DNA from: Nitrosomonas sp. Nm166
GTDB taxonomy: Bacteria; Pseudomonadota; Gammaproteobacteria; Burkholderiales; Nitrosomonadaceae
Reading direction: 5' to 3'
NCBI RefSeq assembly: GCF_900112825.1
Contig: NZ_FONE01000010.1
Span: forward strand, 18,888-82,887
Length of the DNA: 64,000 nt
Part shown: positions 8,975-16,857 of the stretch, in pieces
Position numbering within the stretch: position 1 is the stretch's first letter
Layout: every line of letters begins with the position of its first letter
Position numbers and translations under genes: made by a program
Notes under the pieces: model-generated
What the model was told of the DNA's origin: nothing
The model's input: the letters and a program-made list of their open reading frames with translations, nothing else
Databases searched by the model: none

Positions 8975-10450
8975 CTATTTCCCCCGACAAGGTTCAAGAA
9001 ACTTGTGAGCAAAGTCTTGGATGATCTTGCACTGAGAGGGCAGAATGCGGTCGCCTGTATAGGTTTTCTGCATGATATTGTTATCCTGATCCGAGCTTGT
9101 ATCTTTCTTGTATTCATCATCGACCTTTTTCATGTTATCGATGAGTTTCATACGATCAGGGCTGTCTTTGTTTTTGGGGCCTGTGGGGTCCTTCTCGTCT
9201 ATGGGGTCATCGGGGGCTGGGATTTTGTCTTTGACGTGAAATTCGTGCCCCGTGGAGTGGATTACTTCGTGGGCGATATTTCTTCCCAAATCTCCTTCGA
9301 CGACCCCCATGGGCGTATAAGGTTCTCCTATTGCGCCAGAGTTTTTCTGCTTGCTGTACCCCTTTGTCTCTATGCCAGGTAAGTCCGGGTTTGCTTTTGA
9401 TTGTTGGACGTCATTCGCGTAGAAGAGATGGATGCATTGGCGGTTGAACTCAGCGCGAAAATGGACTTCCAGCGTCACAAACAGCCAATCGATCGGATCC
9501 GGATCACTTTCACCATAAACAATGCCGTTCGTAAACACCAGCTCAGCCAGCTTCTTGGTGCCACCCCCGGGCTGGTCAGGAGCAACGACCTTGCTGGTGT
9601 CGAGAACATACACTTTGCAAAGATCGAGTTGCATGGCGGTACAGGGACTGGCTTTGAAAATCTTGTTTGCCTCCCGGATGTCTTTGGCTATGCTATCTAC
9701 TGCTTGCTGCGTGGGGGTTCCAAGGGCCTTATTGAATCCTCCCCAGTCGGTCGCGCCCTGTGCATGCTTGTGGCCTCCTTTGGCACCGGTCAAGATCCAC
9801 GCAATCACACACCAGCCCGGGATTGCAGGGTCGCCCGCAATCTTAGGCGGGATTGTCCCTTGAGACGTTTCCGGAATCGTGACAACCTTGCCGTTACCTT
9901 TGGCTTTGCCGTTGCCTTTGTCCTCATCTTCATTTCCGCCATCACCGGCAAAGCGAAGCATGAGTTGATCTATCGGCAAGCCAGTAAGTTGCAGCAGCCC
10001 CGGCGTCATATGCTTAACCCCGCTCAAATTGAGCGTCAGGTCGGTGAGATAAATCGCCCCGGCTTCTTCCTTTCTCCCAACCTCTGTCAGCGGTTTTGGG
10101 AGCACTTCCGGTGTCATCCAGGAAACGTCCTTCCACTTCGGTTCAATCGGCACCGCAAGCTGTGGCTCGGGAAATTCCTCCGGCCATACTTCAGTGGGCA
10201 TCTCCGGCATCGGCCTCTCCACAGGCGGTCTCTCCATTTCGGCAGGCCCTGGGAAATCTTCCGGGGCGGCCGGCGGTAGCACCTCCGTAGAGGGAGCGAA
10301 TTCCCGTGCGGCCTTCAGGAATTCTGCCGGTATTGCTGCACTGCGCAATAGTTCAAGCGCCTGCGGCGAGATTTTCATTGTTCGTCTGCCACGGGTTCGG
10401 GTTTCGGGCTGGCAATCAGGACACGGCCGTTCGTCTTCCTTTCTGGGCAT
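8975..10450 (-). CDS. Metzincin-like zinc-metallopeptidase protein sharing the HMTPGL motif
   Basis: A 491-residue protein. The N-terminal 130 residues are Pro-rich and probably disordered, with paired Cys at 10 and 13. Residues 134-153 repeat the motif seen twice in the next gene (Y-L-x-D, then HMTPGL), followed in both proteins by a similar LMLRFAG/LLLRMNG tail. A Gly/Lys/Asn linker (about 170-190) leads to a catalytic-looking domain with HEVIHSTGHEFH at 394-405 and a possible Met-turn NNIM at 457-460. The classical HExxHxxGxxH spacing is not kept: residue 404 is Phe, with His at 402 and 405. No signal peptide. AGGAG lies seven bases before the ATG. The capsid-like gene ends 33 bp upstream, implying one operon. 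Confidence 0.65.
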   Translation of the reverse strand: MPRKEDERPCPDCQPETRTRGRRTMKISPQALELLRSAAIPAEFLKAAREFAPSTEVLPPAAPEDFPGPAEMERPPVERPMPEMPTEVWPEEFPEPQLAVPIEPKWKDVSWMTPEVLPKPLTEVGRKEEAGAIYLTDLTLNLSGVKHMTPGLLQLTGLPIDQLMLRFAGDGGNEDEDKGNGKAKGNGKVVTIPETSQGTIPPKIAGDPAIPGWCVIAWILTGAKGGHKHAQGATDWGGFNKALGTPTQQAVDSIAKDIREANKIFKASPCTAMQLDLCKVYVLDTSKVVAPDQPGGGTKKLAELVFTNGIVYGESDPDPIDWLFVTLEVHFRAEFNRQCIHLFYANDVQQSKANPDLPGIETKGYSKQKNSGAIGEPYTPMGVVEGDLGRNIAHEVIHSTGHEFHVKDKIPAPDDPIDEKDPTGPKNKDSPDRMKLIDNMKKVDDEYKKDTSSDQDNNIMQKTYTGDRILPSQCKIIQDFAHKFLEPCRGK

Positions 10451-10483
10451 TCTGTCTCTCCTCTCGTTTGATCAGCGAGATCA

Positions 10484-11497
10484 TCATCCCTTACGCTTCG
10501 AGCTATAGCCGTCGCCTTTCGGAATCGTTGCGTTCTTGATCACTGCAAGGGCACAGGCACTGCCCAGCGCAATTCCCACCGGCATCGTCAGGTGGTACAC
10601 CAGCGTGGAAGCGTCTGCCTGGATGGTGGAGCGGGTAATAATGCTGCGTGCCTTCTCCGGCATGATGCCATGCAGATTTCCCTGCCCTAAGACAAAAAAC
10701 CAGATGTTGGTTGCGACCGATGGATCAAACCCGTCCAGATTGAGGGCTTTTTCCGGCGGAATCAGTTTGTCCGGCTTACTGCCGTCACATGCATAGATCT
10801 GGTTGAGGTCGTTGATATAAACAGGTGCGCCGTCGAACTTGAGCACTTGCTGCATTCTGCTGCTGCCATCGGGGCCGGGAAAGGTCATTTCTTCATACTC
10901 TGGCGCCACTGCCCGGTTCCAGTAGGCGGCATGGATTGCGCGTTTACCGATGCTGCTGGTGAAGATCACTGTGTGTCGGCCATCGTTCGTGCGCACCATC
11001 TCCTTGGCACTGTCCATATCTTCCAGCGTCAGCTCGCGTCCTCCCAGATCGACTACTTTCGAAGGATCCACCAGCTTCAGCAGGCCATCGAATTCATCCG
11101 GGTTGACCGATGAGTCACCGCTTTCGAACAATGTCCAGAACTTGTACAGCAGCTCCCGCACCGCCAGCGCCATCTGCACCGCGACCTGGTCGTTCACATT
11201 TGAGGAGAAGATGTCCTGCGCTTTGTAGCAGACGCGGAACTGCGTAGCAATCTCGGCAAAACGGTAAATCCGGTTGGTGTCATTGGGCTGTTTGGTATCC
11301 TCGGCGATGGTGCCACATTGACCAATAGCTATCCCCGGTATCAGCGGCCCGGTCGTTGCATACCGCAGTGCATCACCTGCGACGGGAAGAAAGGGGAAAG
11401 CCGTTGAAAGTTGTATGCGAAACGGAAAATCTTCCAGTAGCCACTTTGCCAGAACGTCATTAGAAAGCAATCGAGCGTTATTACCTATGGGTTGCAT
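10484..11497 (-). CDS. HK97-fold major-capsid/encapsulin-like protein
   Basis: A 337-residue protein with the layout of HK97-fold shell proteins. An N-terminal region has FPFLPVAGDALRYA (34-47). A segment DEFDGLLKLVDPSKVVDLGG (134-153) is followed by a long helix. Then come a strand HTVIFTSSIGKRAI, KFDGAPVYINDL (220-231, as in 'y-G-x-P-v-y-v-n-d'), and a C-terminal strand block ending in an Ala-rich aALAVIKNATIP. This is pattern recognition, not a search result. No terminase, portal, scaffold or tail gene is nearby, so it is not an ordinary prophage head gene. I chose the start at 11497 because GAGGGG lies six bases upstream; a TTG start 13 codons earlier lacks such a site. It leads the operon with the two metallopeptidase-like genes. 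Confidence 0.55.
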   Translation of the reverse strand: MQPIGNNARLLSNDVLAKWLLEDFPFRIQLSTAFPFLPVAGDALRYATTGPLIPGIAIGQCGTIAEDTKQPNDTNRIYRFAEIATQFRVCYKAQDIFSSNVNDQVAVQMALAVRELLYKFWTLFESGDSSVNPDEFDGLLKLVDPSKVVDLGGRELTLEDMDSAKEMVRTNDGRHTVIFTSSIGKRAIHAAYWNRAVAPEYEEMTFPGPDGSSRMQQVLKFDGAPVYINDLNQIYACDGSKPDKLIPPEKALNLDGFDPSVATNIWFFVLGQGNLHGIMPEKARSIITRSTIQADASTLVYHLTMPVGIALGSACALAVIKNATIPKGDGYSSKRKG

Positions 11498-12138
11498 TAT
11501 TTTCCCCTCTGGATTTTCAAGATAGTTTATAACCAAAGAACGTAAGGTTCTGTATCACCTCTCTTACTTTTGTTTTTCAATCAGCCAGCACTCTATATAT
11601 TACCTTTGCACTCAGCTTAGCCGAGTACGTTGATAAAAATCAAGAGTTCTTTAAGGAAACGCTGATTAATTGATTGCACGGGCGAATCGCTTCGTTGCGC
11701 GGAACTCGCTCCTCGTCTATCTGATTGATATGTCTCGGTTGCTGCGTTCCGTGCGCCTCGCGCTTCATCACGTTCGCCGAATTGATCTGCGATTTCTTAA
11801 GTTAAATTACGCATAGACAATTCATGGGTAATTCGAGAAACTGACATAATTGGAAGTTTTGGGATGCTTATTTTTTATATTTAAAAGCTGGGTTTATTTT
11901 GACCCATAAATGGATTTGATTGATGCATGTGCTTATGAGCAAGTGCCTCTAACCAATGAGTTAATTTAAATGCTGGTAATGGGGGTATGAAATATCCGCG
12001 GTTCTAATGGTTAATCTGGAAAATTATTATCTATCAGTATATTGATATCTTATCCTGGCATACTATTTGTGACTTTGATGGGATTGAGTGGATATGCACT
12101 GCATACCGTCATAAAAAACAAAAGAGGAGGGAAGGCTT
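11498..12138. promoter_or_regulatory. Divergent intergenic region with MITE insertion
   Basis: This 640-bp gap separates the leftward capsid-like operon from the rightward oxidase/peptide operon and should hold both promoters. Its middle is occupied by the repeat at 11651-11800. The following 340 bp are AT-rich and contain a short inverted repeat TGGGT/ACCCA near 11889-11906. I cannot place promoters with confidence. AGGAGG at 12125-12130 is the ribosome site of the oxidase gene. Confidence 0.4.
11651..11800. repeat. Complete MITE-like element, 150 bp
   Basis: The element starts TTAAGGAAACGCTGATTAAT and ends with the inverse of TTAAGAAATCGCAGATCAAT, giving imperfect terminal inverted repeats (16 of 20 positions). 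The interior from 11698 matches window positions 1-103 almost exactly. There is no open reading frame. Size, inverted ends and dispersed copies fit a non-autonomous miniature transposable element. Both ends read TTAA, so a TTAA or TA target duplication is possible but cannot be told apart from the ends. Confidence 0.7.
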
Positions 12139-15100
12139 ATGCGTTATGACATCAGAGGACGAGTCATCGATTCATTTACCGGTGACGGTATAGGCGGTGT
12201 GCGTGTCGAAGTGTGGGACAAGGATTTCATTCTGGACGATTATCTAGGTTCTGCCAGTACAGTGACAGATGGCTCTTTTTCGATCAGTTTTGAAGATAGT
12301 GCATTCCATGACTTATTCTTTGACAGGTGGCCGGATCTCTATTTTAGAGTTTACTGTTACAACGAGCTGCTTGCTTCAACCGAGAGCTCGGTGCTATGGA
12401 ACATCAGAAATCCACAAACTGGCGTCACCATACATGCGGCCCATCCAAAGCCGCTGGCTTGCGATGAGCGTCATATTTATCTGAAAATCGAGCGGATCGA
12501 GCATTACAGTCCGGTCAGACCACAGGAAAAGGTAGTACCTCCAGTGCAATACGGCCGGGATTGCATGCGCGGGGATGGGCATGAGAATGGCTTGATTCCG
12601 CAAACAGAAATCGATGCACGTGCGCTGACTGCAGTCGTATACCGCGCGTATCTTGACTCAGGTTACCTGATTCCCAAACCCGACAAGCTGATTGCTGCGG
12701 ATATCAATGAGCCTGTTTATACTCATCGTGTTCCCGGTACGGTTATTTACACCCGGCCATGTCAGCGGCTGAAAATTCATGTGTGGAATACCGACGATGT
12801 GCCGCACTCGCTGCATATGCATGGATTGCGTTATGGCATCGATTCCGATGGCTCATGGCCGTTTGGCACGCAAGCCGCTCACCATGGCAGCAGATCGGAT
12901 GCCATCTGCCCGGGACAAACATGGATTTATACGTTTGATGTTCCTGATAATACGCTGGGTGCCTGGCCATTTCATGATCATACTTACCATCACGATACTA
13001 AGATCGATCAGGGTTTATTCGCTGGTGTGGTGGTGCTTGGTGCATGCGATCGGCCGCCCCGCCACTTCAGGTTTCCATGGGAAGTATTGCGGCCGATTTA
13101 TCTTGATATCGAGCGGTTTGAACGATCCCCGGTATTTTTGGATAAGGAAATACCAGAATTATTCGAGTTTGATGAAGAAACCGTTATTCAACTTGCGCCG
13201 TATATCCATGCCCAACGATTGAAAGATGAGACGCGCTTGATCCTCAAGCAGCGGCTTGATTTTCTGGAAGAATTCACCCTCAAGGAATTGGCACTGCCAC
13301 GGCGTGTCATCAATACCGATCATGTACCGGTATTTCTTCATGTGATGTCGAATCCTGAGGCAAAACCGGTATTTGATACGGATGATATCGAAGAACTCGG
13401 GGGTGAAGCCGAAATCGTGTTCAATACGGCAGGCGATTATGATTATTTCTGCCGCCACCATCCTGAAATGACCGGTATTGTTCATGTTGTGCCCGGAGGG
13501 CCTGACCCGGTGACGGTCACCATTGCGGCTGGTCCGCCGATGGTGTTTTCGCCTGATGAGGTAACGGTGGGTGTGGGAGGAACGGTCAAATGGATCAACA
13601 ACAGCAATGCCCATCATACCGTTACCTCAGCACAGGGTGCATCGATGCCAACGCACTGCATCAATGGCCGCGGCTTTACCGGCAATACACCCACCATTGT
13701 CGGCCGCAGCGGCCAGCGTATCCGCTGGTATGTATTTAATCTCGATACCAGTCCGACCTGGCACAATTTTCATCCCCATGCCATGCGCTGGAAATTCGGT
13801 GGCGAGTATCTCGACGTTCGTAGTTTAGGACCGGCGGAATCATTCATCGTCGAAAGTGAAATTCCACCGGTGCTGTTGCTGACCGCCGAGGAGGAAAAAG
13901 CGCAATTGCCTGAACACCGTCCGCCGGGAGCAACACTGCATCAGCTCAAAGGCGATTTCCTGTTCCATTGTCACGTTCATCACCATATGATGAACGGTAT
14001 GGTGGGGTTAGTGCGCGCACGTCAGAGCTTATGGCTGACAGAGGATATGGCGCATGAAATCAGCCACCGCACCGGTTTGCCGCTGGATGATGGCAGCAAT
14101 GCTTGCCCGGATGTTAATCCGCACCCTTGCCGCGGCCATGGCGGTGGCCGCTGGGAAGAGGTTCCTGGTGCACCCGAAGTTGCCTTCATGCATTCTGTGC
14201 TGTTGCCCAATACACAGCGTGTGCTGTATTGGGGTTACACACGTGCCGATCAGTCGCGCGTATGGGATTACTCAACACTGGCGGGCAGTTATCTGCTGCC
14301 AGCTAACCAGCCAGCCGATTCTCCAGGGTTGGATATCAATACATCCAACCTATGGTCAGCGGAGCATACCATCCTCGATACCGCAGCAGGCACGTTATTG
14401 ATTCACGGGGGATTTTCACCTAACAAAGCATTTACGTTCGATCCGGCATCGTTGACCTGGACCCGGGTTGCCGATACCGTTGGTGACCGTTTCTATGCAA
14501 CTACCCTGATATTGGCTGATGGTCGTGCCGTTACACTGTATGGCAACGTCAAAACTATCGAGATCTATACACATGGTGCTGGATGGGCAGCGCCCATTGC
14601 GATGCCAGCCAGTATGAATCATCATCAGTATTACCCATGGACCTATTTATTGCCTGATGGACGCTTGTTCATTGCCGGACCGCATGATCCAACGCACCGC
14701 ATCGATCTGGCTGTGCCAGGCGCGCCAGAAGCGTTCAGCACAATCAACGGAGACCGCAGTACCGGCGGTGAGAAGGGTTCTTCTGTGTTGTTCATATTGC
14801 GTCCGCCTGCATACCAGCCGATTGCCTGCATTATGGGCGGCAATCCTGCAGCTGCGCAAAAGACGGTTGAAATGATCGACTTATCCGCACCCGTACCTGC
14901 ATGGACTGCGCTGCCAGACTTTAATATTCCACGCGCTGAGCAATTTACGGCGACCCTGCTGCCCGACGGACGCATATTTGTTGCGGGTGGCGTGAGCGGT
15001 GGCCCTGATGGCGGCGTCTGCGAGATCTTCGATCCGCGTGATCCCGGCGCTGGATGGGTGATGGGTCCGGCGATGAAGTATGTTCGTACTTATCACTCGT

Positions 15101-15504
15101 CATTCATTCTGCTTGCCGATGGCAGTGTGCTTGCAGGCGGCGATCCACAATCCAATGGTGCGCCTACTCCGCATGAGCGCTTCTTCCCCGACTACTTCGA
15201 TATGCTGCGCCCGGTAATTTCCAATGCACCCGCTACGGTCAATTACGGTGCCAGTTTCAACATTGCTACGCCGAATGCCGCCGATATCACGGAAGTGGTG
15301 CTGCTACGTGCTGGTGCGGTAACGCACGGCTTCAACATGTCGCAACGCGGACTTGAATGCGTAGTGAGCGGTATCGGGGCAGGTGTGTTGACGGTTGACA
15401 TGCCGGCAAATACCAATCTTGCCCCGCCAGGCTGGTATTTGTTGTTCATTCTCAACGCCAGTCGTGTTCCTTCCATGGGGCAGTGGGTGCGGGTTACAAC
15501 ATGA
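12139..15504 (+). CDS. Multicopper oxidase fused to galactose-oxidase-like kelch/E-set domains
   Basis: A 1121-residue protein. Residues 1-95 resemble a transthyretin/carboxypeptidase-regulatory-like domain. A multicopper oxidase follows with all four copper motifs: HMHG (226-229), HDH (279-281), HNFHPH (542-547) and HCHVHHHMMNGM (610-621). Between them lie extra cupredoxin-like parts, FCRHHPEM (437-444) with Cys-His-Met blue-copper spacing and NNSNAHHTV near 487-495. Residues about 670-1120 look like galactose oxidase: kelch-type DGR-hhhAGG blades, Tyr985-His986 in RTYHSS, His1063 in THGFN, and a C-terminal DUF1929-like E-set. The Cys that would form the Tyr-Cys cofactor seems absent (LWSAEH near 738-743). 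No signal peptide is visible. AGGAGG lies eight bases before the ATG. It heads the protease/peptide cluster. Confidence 0.8.
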   Translation: MRYDIRGRVIDSFTGDGIGGVRVEVWDKDFILDDYLGSASTVTDGSFSISFEDSAFHDLFFDRWPDLYFRVYCYNELLASTESSVLWNIRNPQTGVTIHAAHPKPLACDERHIYLKIERIEHYSPVRPQEKVVPPVQYGRDCMRGDGHENGLIPQTEIDARALTAVVYRAYLDSGYLIPKPDKLIAADINEPVYTHRVPGTVIYTRPCQRLKIHVWNTDDVPHSLHMHGLRYGIDSDGSWPFGTQAAHHGSRSDAICPGQTWIYTFDVPDNTLGAWPFHDHTYHHDTKIDQGLFAGVVVLGACDRPPRHFRFPWEVLRPIYLDIERFERSPVFLDKEIPELFEFDEETVIQLAPYIHAQRLKDETRLILKQRLDFLEEFTLKELALPRRVINTDHVPVFLHVMSNPEAKPVFDTDDIEELGGEAEIVFNTAGDYDYFCRHHPEMTGIVHVVPGGPDPVTVTIAAGPPMVFSPDEVTVGVGGTVKWINNSNAHHTVTSAQGASMPTHCINGRGFTGNTPTIVGRSGQRIRWYVFNLDTSPTWHNFHPHAMRWKFGGEYLDVRSLGPAESFIVESEIPPVLLLTAEEEKAQLPEHRPPGATLHQLKGDFLFHCHVHHHMMNGMVGLVRARQSLWLTEDMAHEISHRTGLPLDDGSNACPDVNPHPCRGHGGGRWEEVPGAPEVAFMHSVLLPNTQRVLYWGYTRADQSRVWDYSTLAGSYLLPANQPADSPGLDINTSNLWSAEHTILDTAAGTLLIHGGFSPNKAFTFDPASLTWTRVADTVGDRFYATTLILADGRAVTLYGNVKTIEIYTHGAGWAAPIAMPASMNHHQYYPWTYLLPDGRLFIAGPHDPTHRIDLAVPGAPEAFSTINGDRSTGGEKGSSVLFILRPPAYQPIACIMGGNPAAAQKTVEMIDLSAPVPAWTALPDFNIPRAEQFTATLLPDGRIFVAGGVSGGPDGGVCEIFDPRDPGAGWVMGPAMKYVRTYHSSFILLADGSVLAGGDPQSNGAPTPHERFFPDYFDMLRPVISNAPATVNYGASFNIATPNAADITEVVLLRAGAVTHGFNMSQRGLECVVSGIGAGVLTVDMPANTNLAPPGWYLLFILNASRVPSMGQWVRVTT

Positions 15505-15632
15505 TTGTTACAGCTAAGGTCTGTTTATAAGTAAGAAGAAAGATGCGGCGATAGTGAACTCTTTATTGCTGAAGAGAATCTAATTAAAGGATACGTAATC
15601 AGTTGATTTAACAGTAAAAAGGAGCAAAAATT

Positions 15633-15731
15633 ATGGTAATGACAAAAGACTGCTCTTTTCGCTTGACAATAAAAGGATTAAGAAAAATCCATGACGCCGC
15701 TGGAGTTGGTCAAGCTTACTGCATTACTTAA
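15633..15731 (+). CDS. Possible 32-residue leader ORF overlapping the S8 protease start
   Basis: ATG at 15633 is preceded by AAGGAG (15619-15624) at an ideal eight-base spacing. It opens a 32-codon frame beginning MVMTKDCSFRL that ends at 15731, 41 bases inside the protease gene in another frame. The protease itself has only a weak site. The small frame may couple translation or be a true peptide, but it lacks the leader motif of the downstream peptides. It may also be chance. Confidence 0.3.
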   Translation: MVMTKDCSFRLTIKGLRKIHDAAGVGQAYCIT

Positions 15732-16566
15732 CCAGACGCGCGGCAGGCGTGATGTGCGGATCGGTCTCATTGATGGTCCGGTGGCGATGAATCATCCTGA
15801 GCTTGCCAGTCAGCATATTCGCGAGATCGCCGGAAGCGGTAGCGGTGCCTGCGCGCAGGCGGGCAGCATAGCCTGTTCGCACGGTACTTTTGTAGCCGGA
15901 ATCTTAAGCGCAGAGCGGGGTTCTTTCGCTCCGGCTATCTGCCCCGATTGCACATTACTGATTCGTCCCATTTTTTCCGAGACGATATCCGGGCGTGAAT
16001 ACCTGCCCAGCGCGAAACCCGAGGAACTGGCTGCGGCGATTATTGAATGTATTGCAGAAGGGGCGCATTGCATCAATTTGAGCCTTGCGCTGGCACAGCT
16101 TTCGTCAAAAGGAGAGCATGAGTTAGAGCTGGCGCTGGATCATGCCACCAAACGCGGCGTCATTATCGTCGCTGCGGCAGGCAACCAAGGCACACTCGGC
16201 AGCACCGCCATCACCCGCCATCCATGGATTATCCCGGTAGTCGCTTGCAATCTTCAAGGCAGACCGATGAATGAGTCGAATCTGGGCAATTCAATCGGAA
16301 AACGCGGTTTATGCGCACCTGGCGACGCTGTTACCAGTTTAAATGCGGCAGGACAGTTACTCACCCTGGGCGGAACGAGTGTTGCTGTACCTTTTGTGAC
16401 CGGTGCGATTGCGCTGCTGTGGTCAGAGTTTCCTGCGGCAACGGCGGCACAAATCAAACTGGCCATCACCCAGGCTGTCTTACCACGACGAGCCTCGGTG
16501 GTTCCACCGTTATTGGATGCCGCGGCAGCCTACCAAGTTTTGTTAACAATGAACGCGAGGAGGTAA
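15691..16566 (+). CDS. PatA-like subtilisin-family (S8) serine protease
   Basis: A 291-residue compact subtilase. The triad is visible as Asp28 in IGLIDGPV, His64 in CSHGTFVAG and Ser230 in GGTSVAVP, with the oxyanion Asn165 in AAAGNQG. The extended HGTFVAGIL...CPDCTLLIRPIF stretch resembles the protease domains of cyanobactin maturation enzymes PatA/PatG rather than secreted subtilisins. There is no signal peptide and no prodomain, so it should act in the cytoplasm. An in-frame TAA at 15679-15681 fixes the start at or after 15691. Its stop overlaps the ribosome site of the next gene, implying coupled translation. Role by context: cleavage of the leader from the peptides encoded downstream (inference). 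Confidence 0.85.
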   Translation: MTPLELVKLTALLNQTRGRRDVRIGLIDGPVAMNHPELASQHIREIAGSGSGACAQAGSIACSHGTFVAGILSAERGSFAPAICPDCTLLIRPIFSETISGREYLPSAKPEELAAAIIECIAEGAHCINLSLALAQLSSKGEHELELALDHATKRGVIIVAAAGNQGTLGSTAITRHPWIIPVVACNLQGRPMNESNLGNSIGKRGLCAPGDAVTSLNAAGQLLTLGGTSVAVPFVTGAIALLWSEFPAATAAQIKLAITQAVLPRRASVVPPLLDAAAAYQVLLTMNARR

Positions 16567-16571
16567 CTTTC

Positions 16572-16790
16572 ATGACAAAAGAAAGCAAACGGAATGACTC
16601 TTTGCACCAGAGCGAGCACTTGCCTCATCGGATGCGCTTGCCTGGATTTATTAGCGATGAGGAGATCGGGCTGGGCGATGCAATTCAACGGACAACTGCC
16701 TATTTTGGCATTAAGCCCTGTGGCGGCTGCAAACAGCGGGCGGCGATGCTCAACCGCTGGCTGGTTTTCACCCGTCAACAGCCGAGGTAG
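16572..16790 (+). CDS. 72-residue CGGC-motif protein with PGF motif
   Basis: A small soluble protein beginning MTKESKRND. AGGAGGT (16558-16564) overlaps the stop of the protease gene and sits eight bases before the ATG, so the start is firm. Residues 22-33 read RLPGFISDEEIG, followed by a helix and FGIKPCGGC (residues 45-53) and a basic RAAxLNRW segment. The CGGC pair could bind metal or form a disulfide. The PGF-x-(S/A)-(D/E) string also occurs in the leaders of the peptides downstream, which suggests either a shared recognition element or that this is itself a substrate. I know no named function for it. Confidence 0.75.
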   Translation: MTKESKRNDSLHQSEHLPHRMRLPGFISDEEIGLGDAIQRTTAYFGIKPCGGCKQRAAMLNRWLVFTRQQPR

Positions 16791-16857
16791 CGAAATCATT
16801 TGCATGGGGATTCACAAGCTAGTTAAGTAACACAAGACTTATTACGAAGGAGAAAGT

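Noticed and set aside
8530..9382. Plus-strand open frames over the metallopeptidase operon
   Set aside because: They are complementary to the 829- and 491-residue genes, have no ribosome sites, and read as hydrophobic antisense translations of charged segments.
9401..10279. A 292-codon plus-strand open frame
   Set aside because: It is antisense to the 491-residue metallopeptidase-like gene, which has a good ribosome site, domain motifs and operon context. The plus frame has none and is rich in Arg, Cys and Leu as expected of a shadow.
10484..11497. Prophage head region
   Set aside because: Only one capsid-like gene is present. No integrase, terminase, portal, protease-scaffold, tail or lysis gene occurs within the window, so an intact prophage is not supported.
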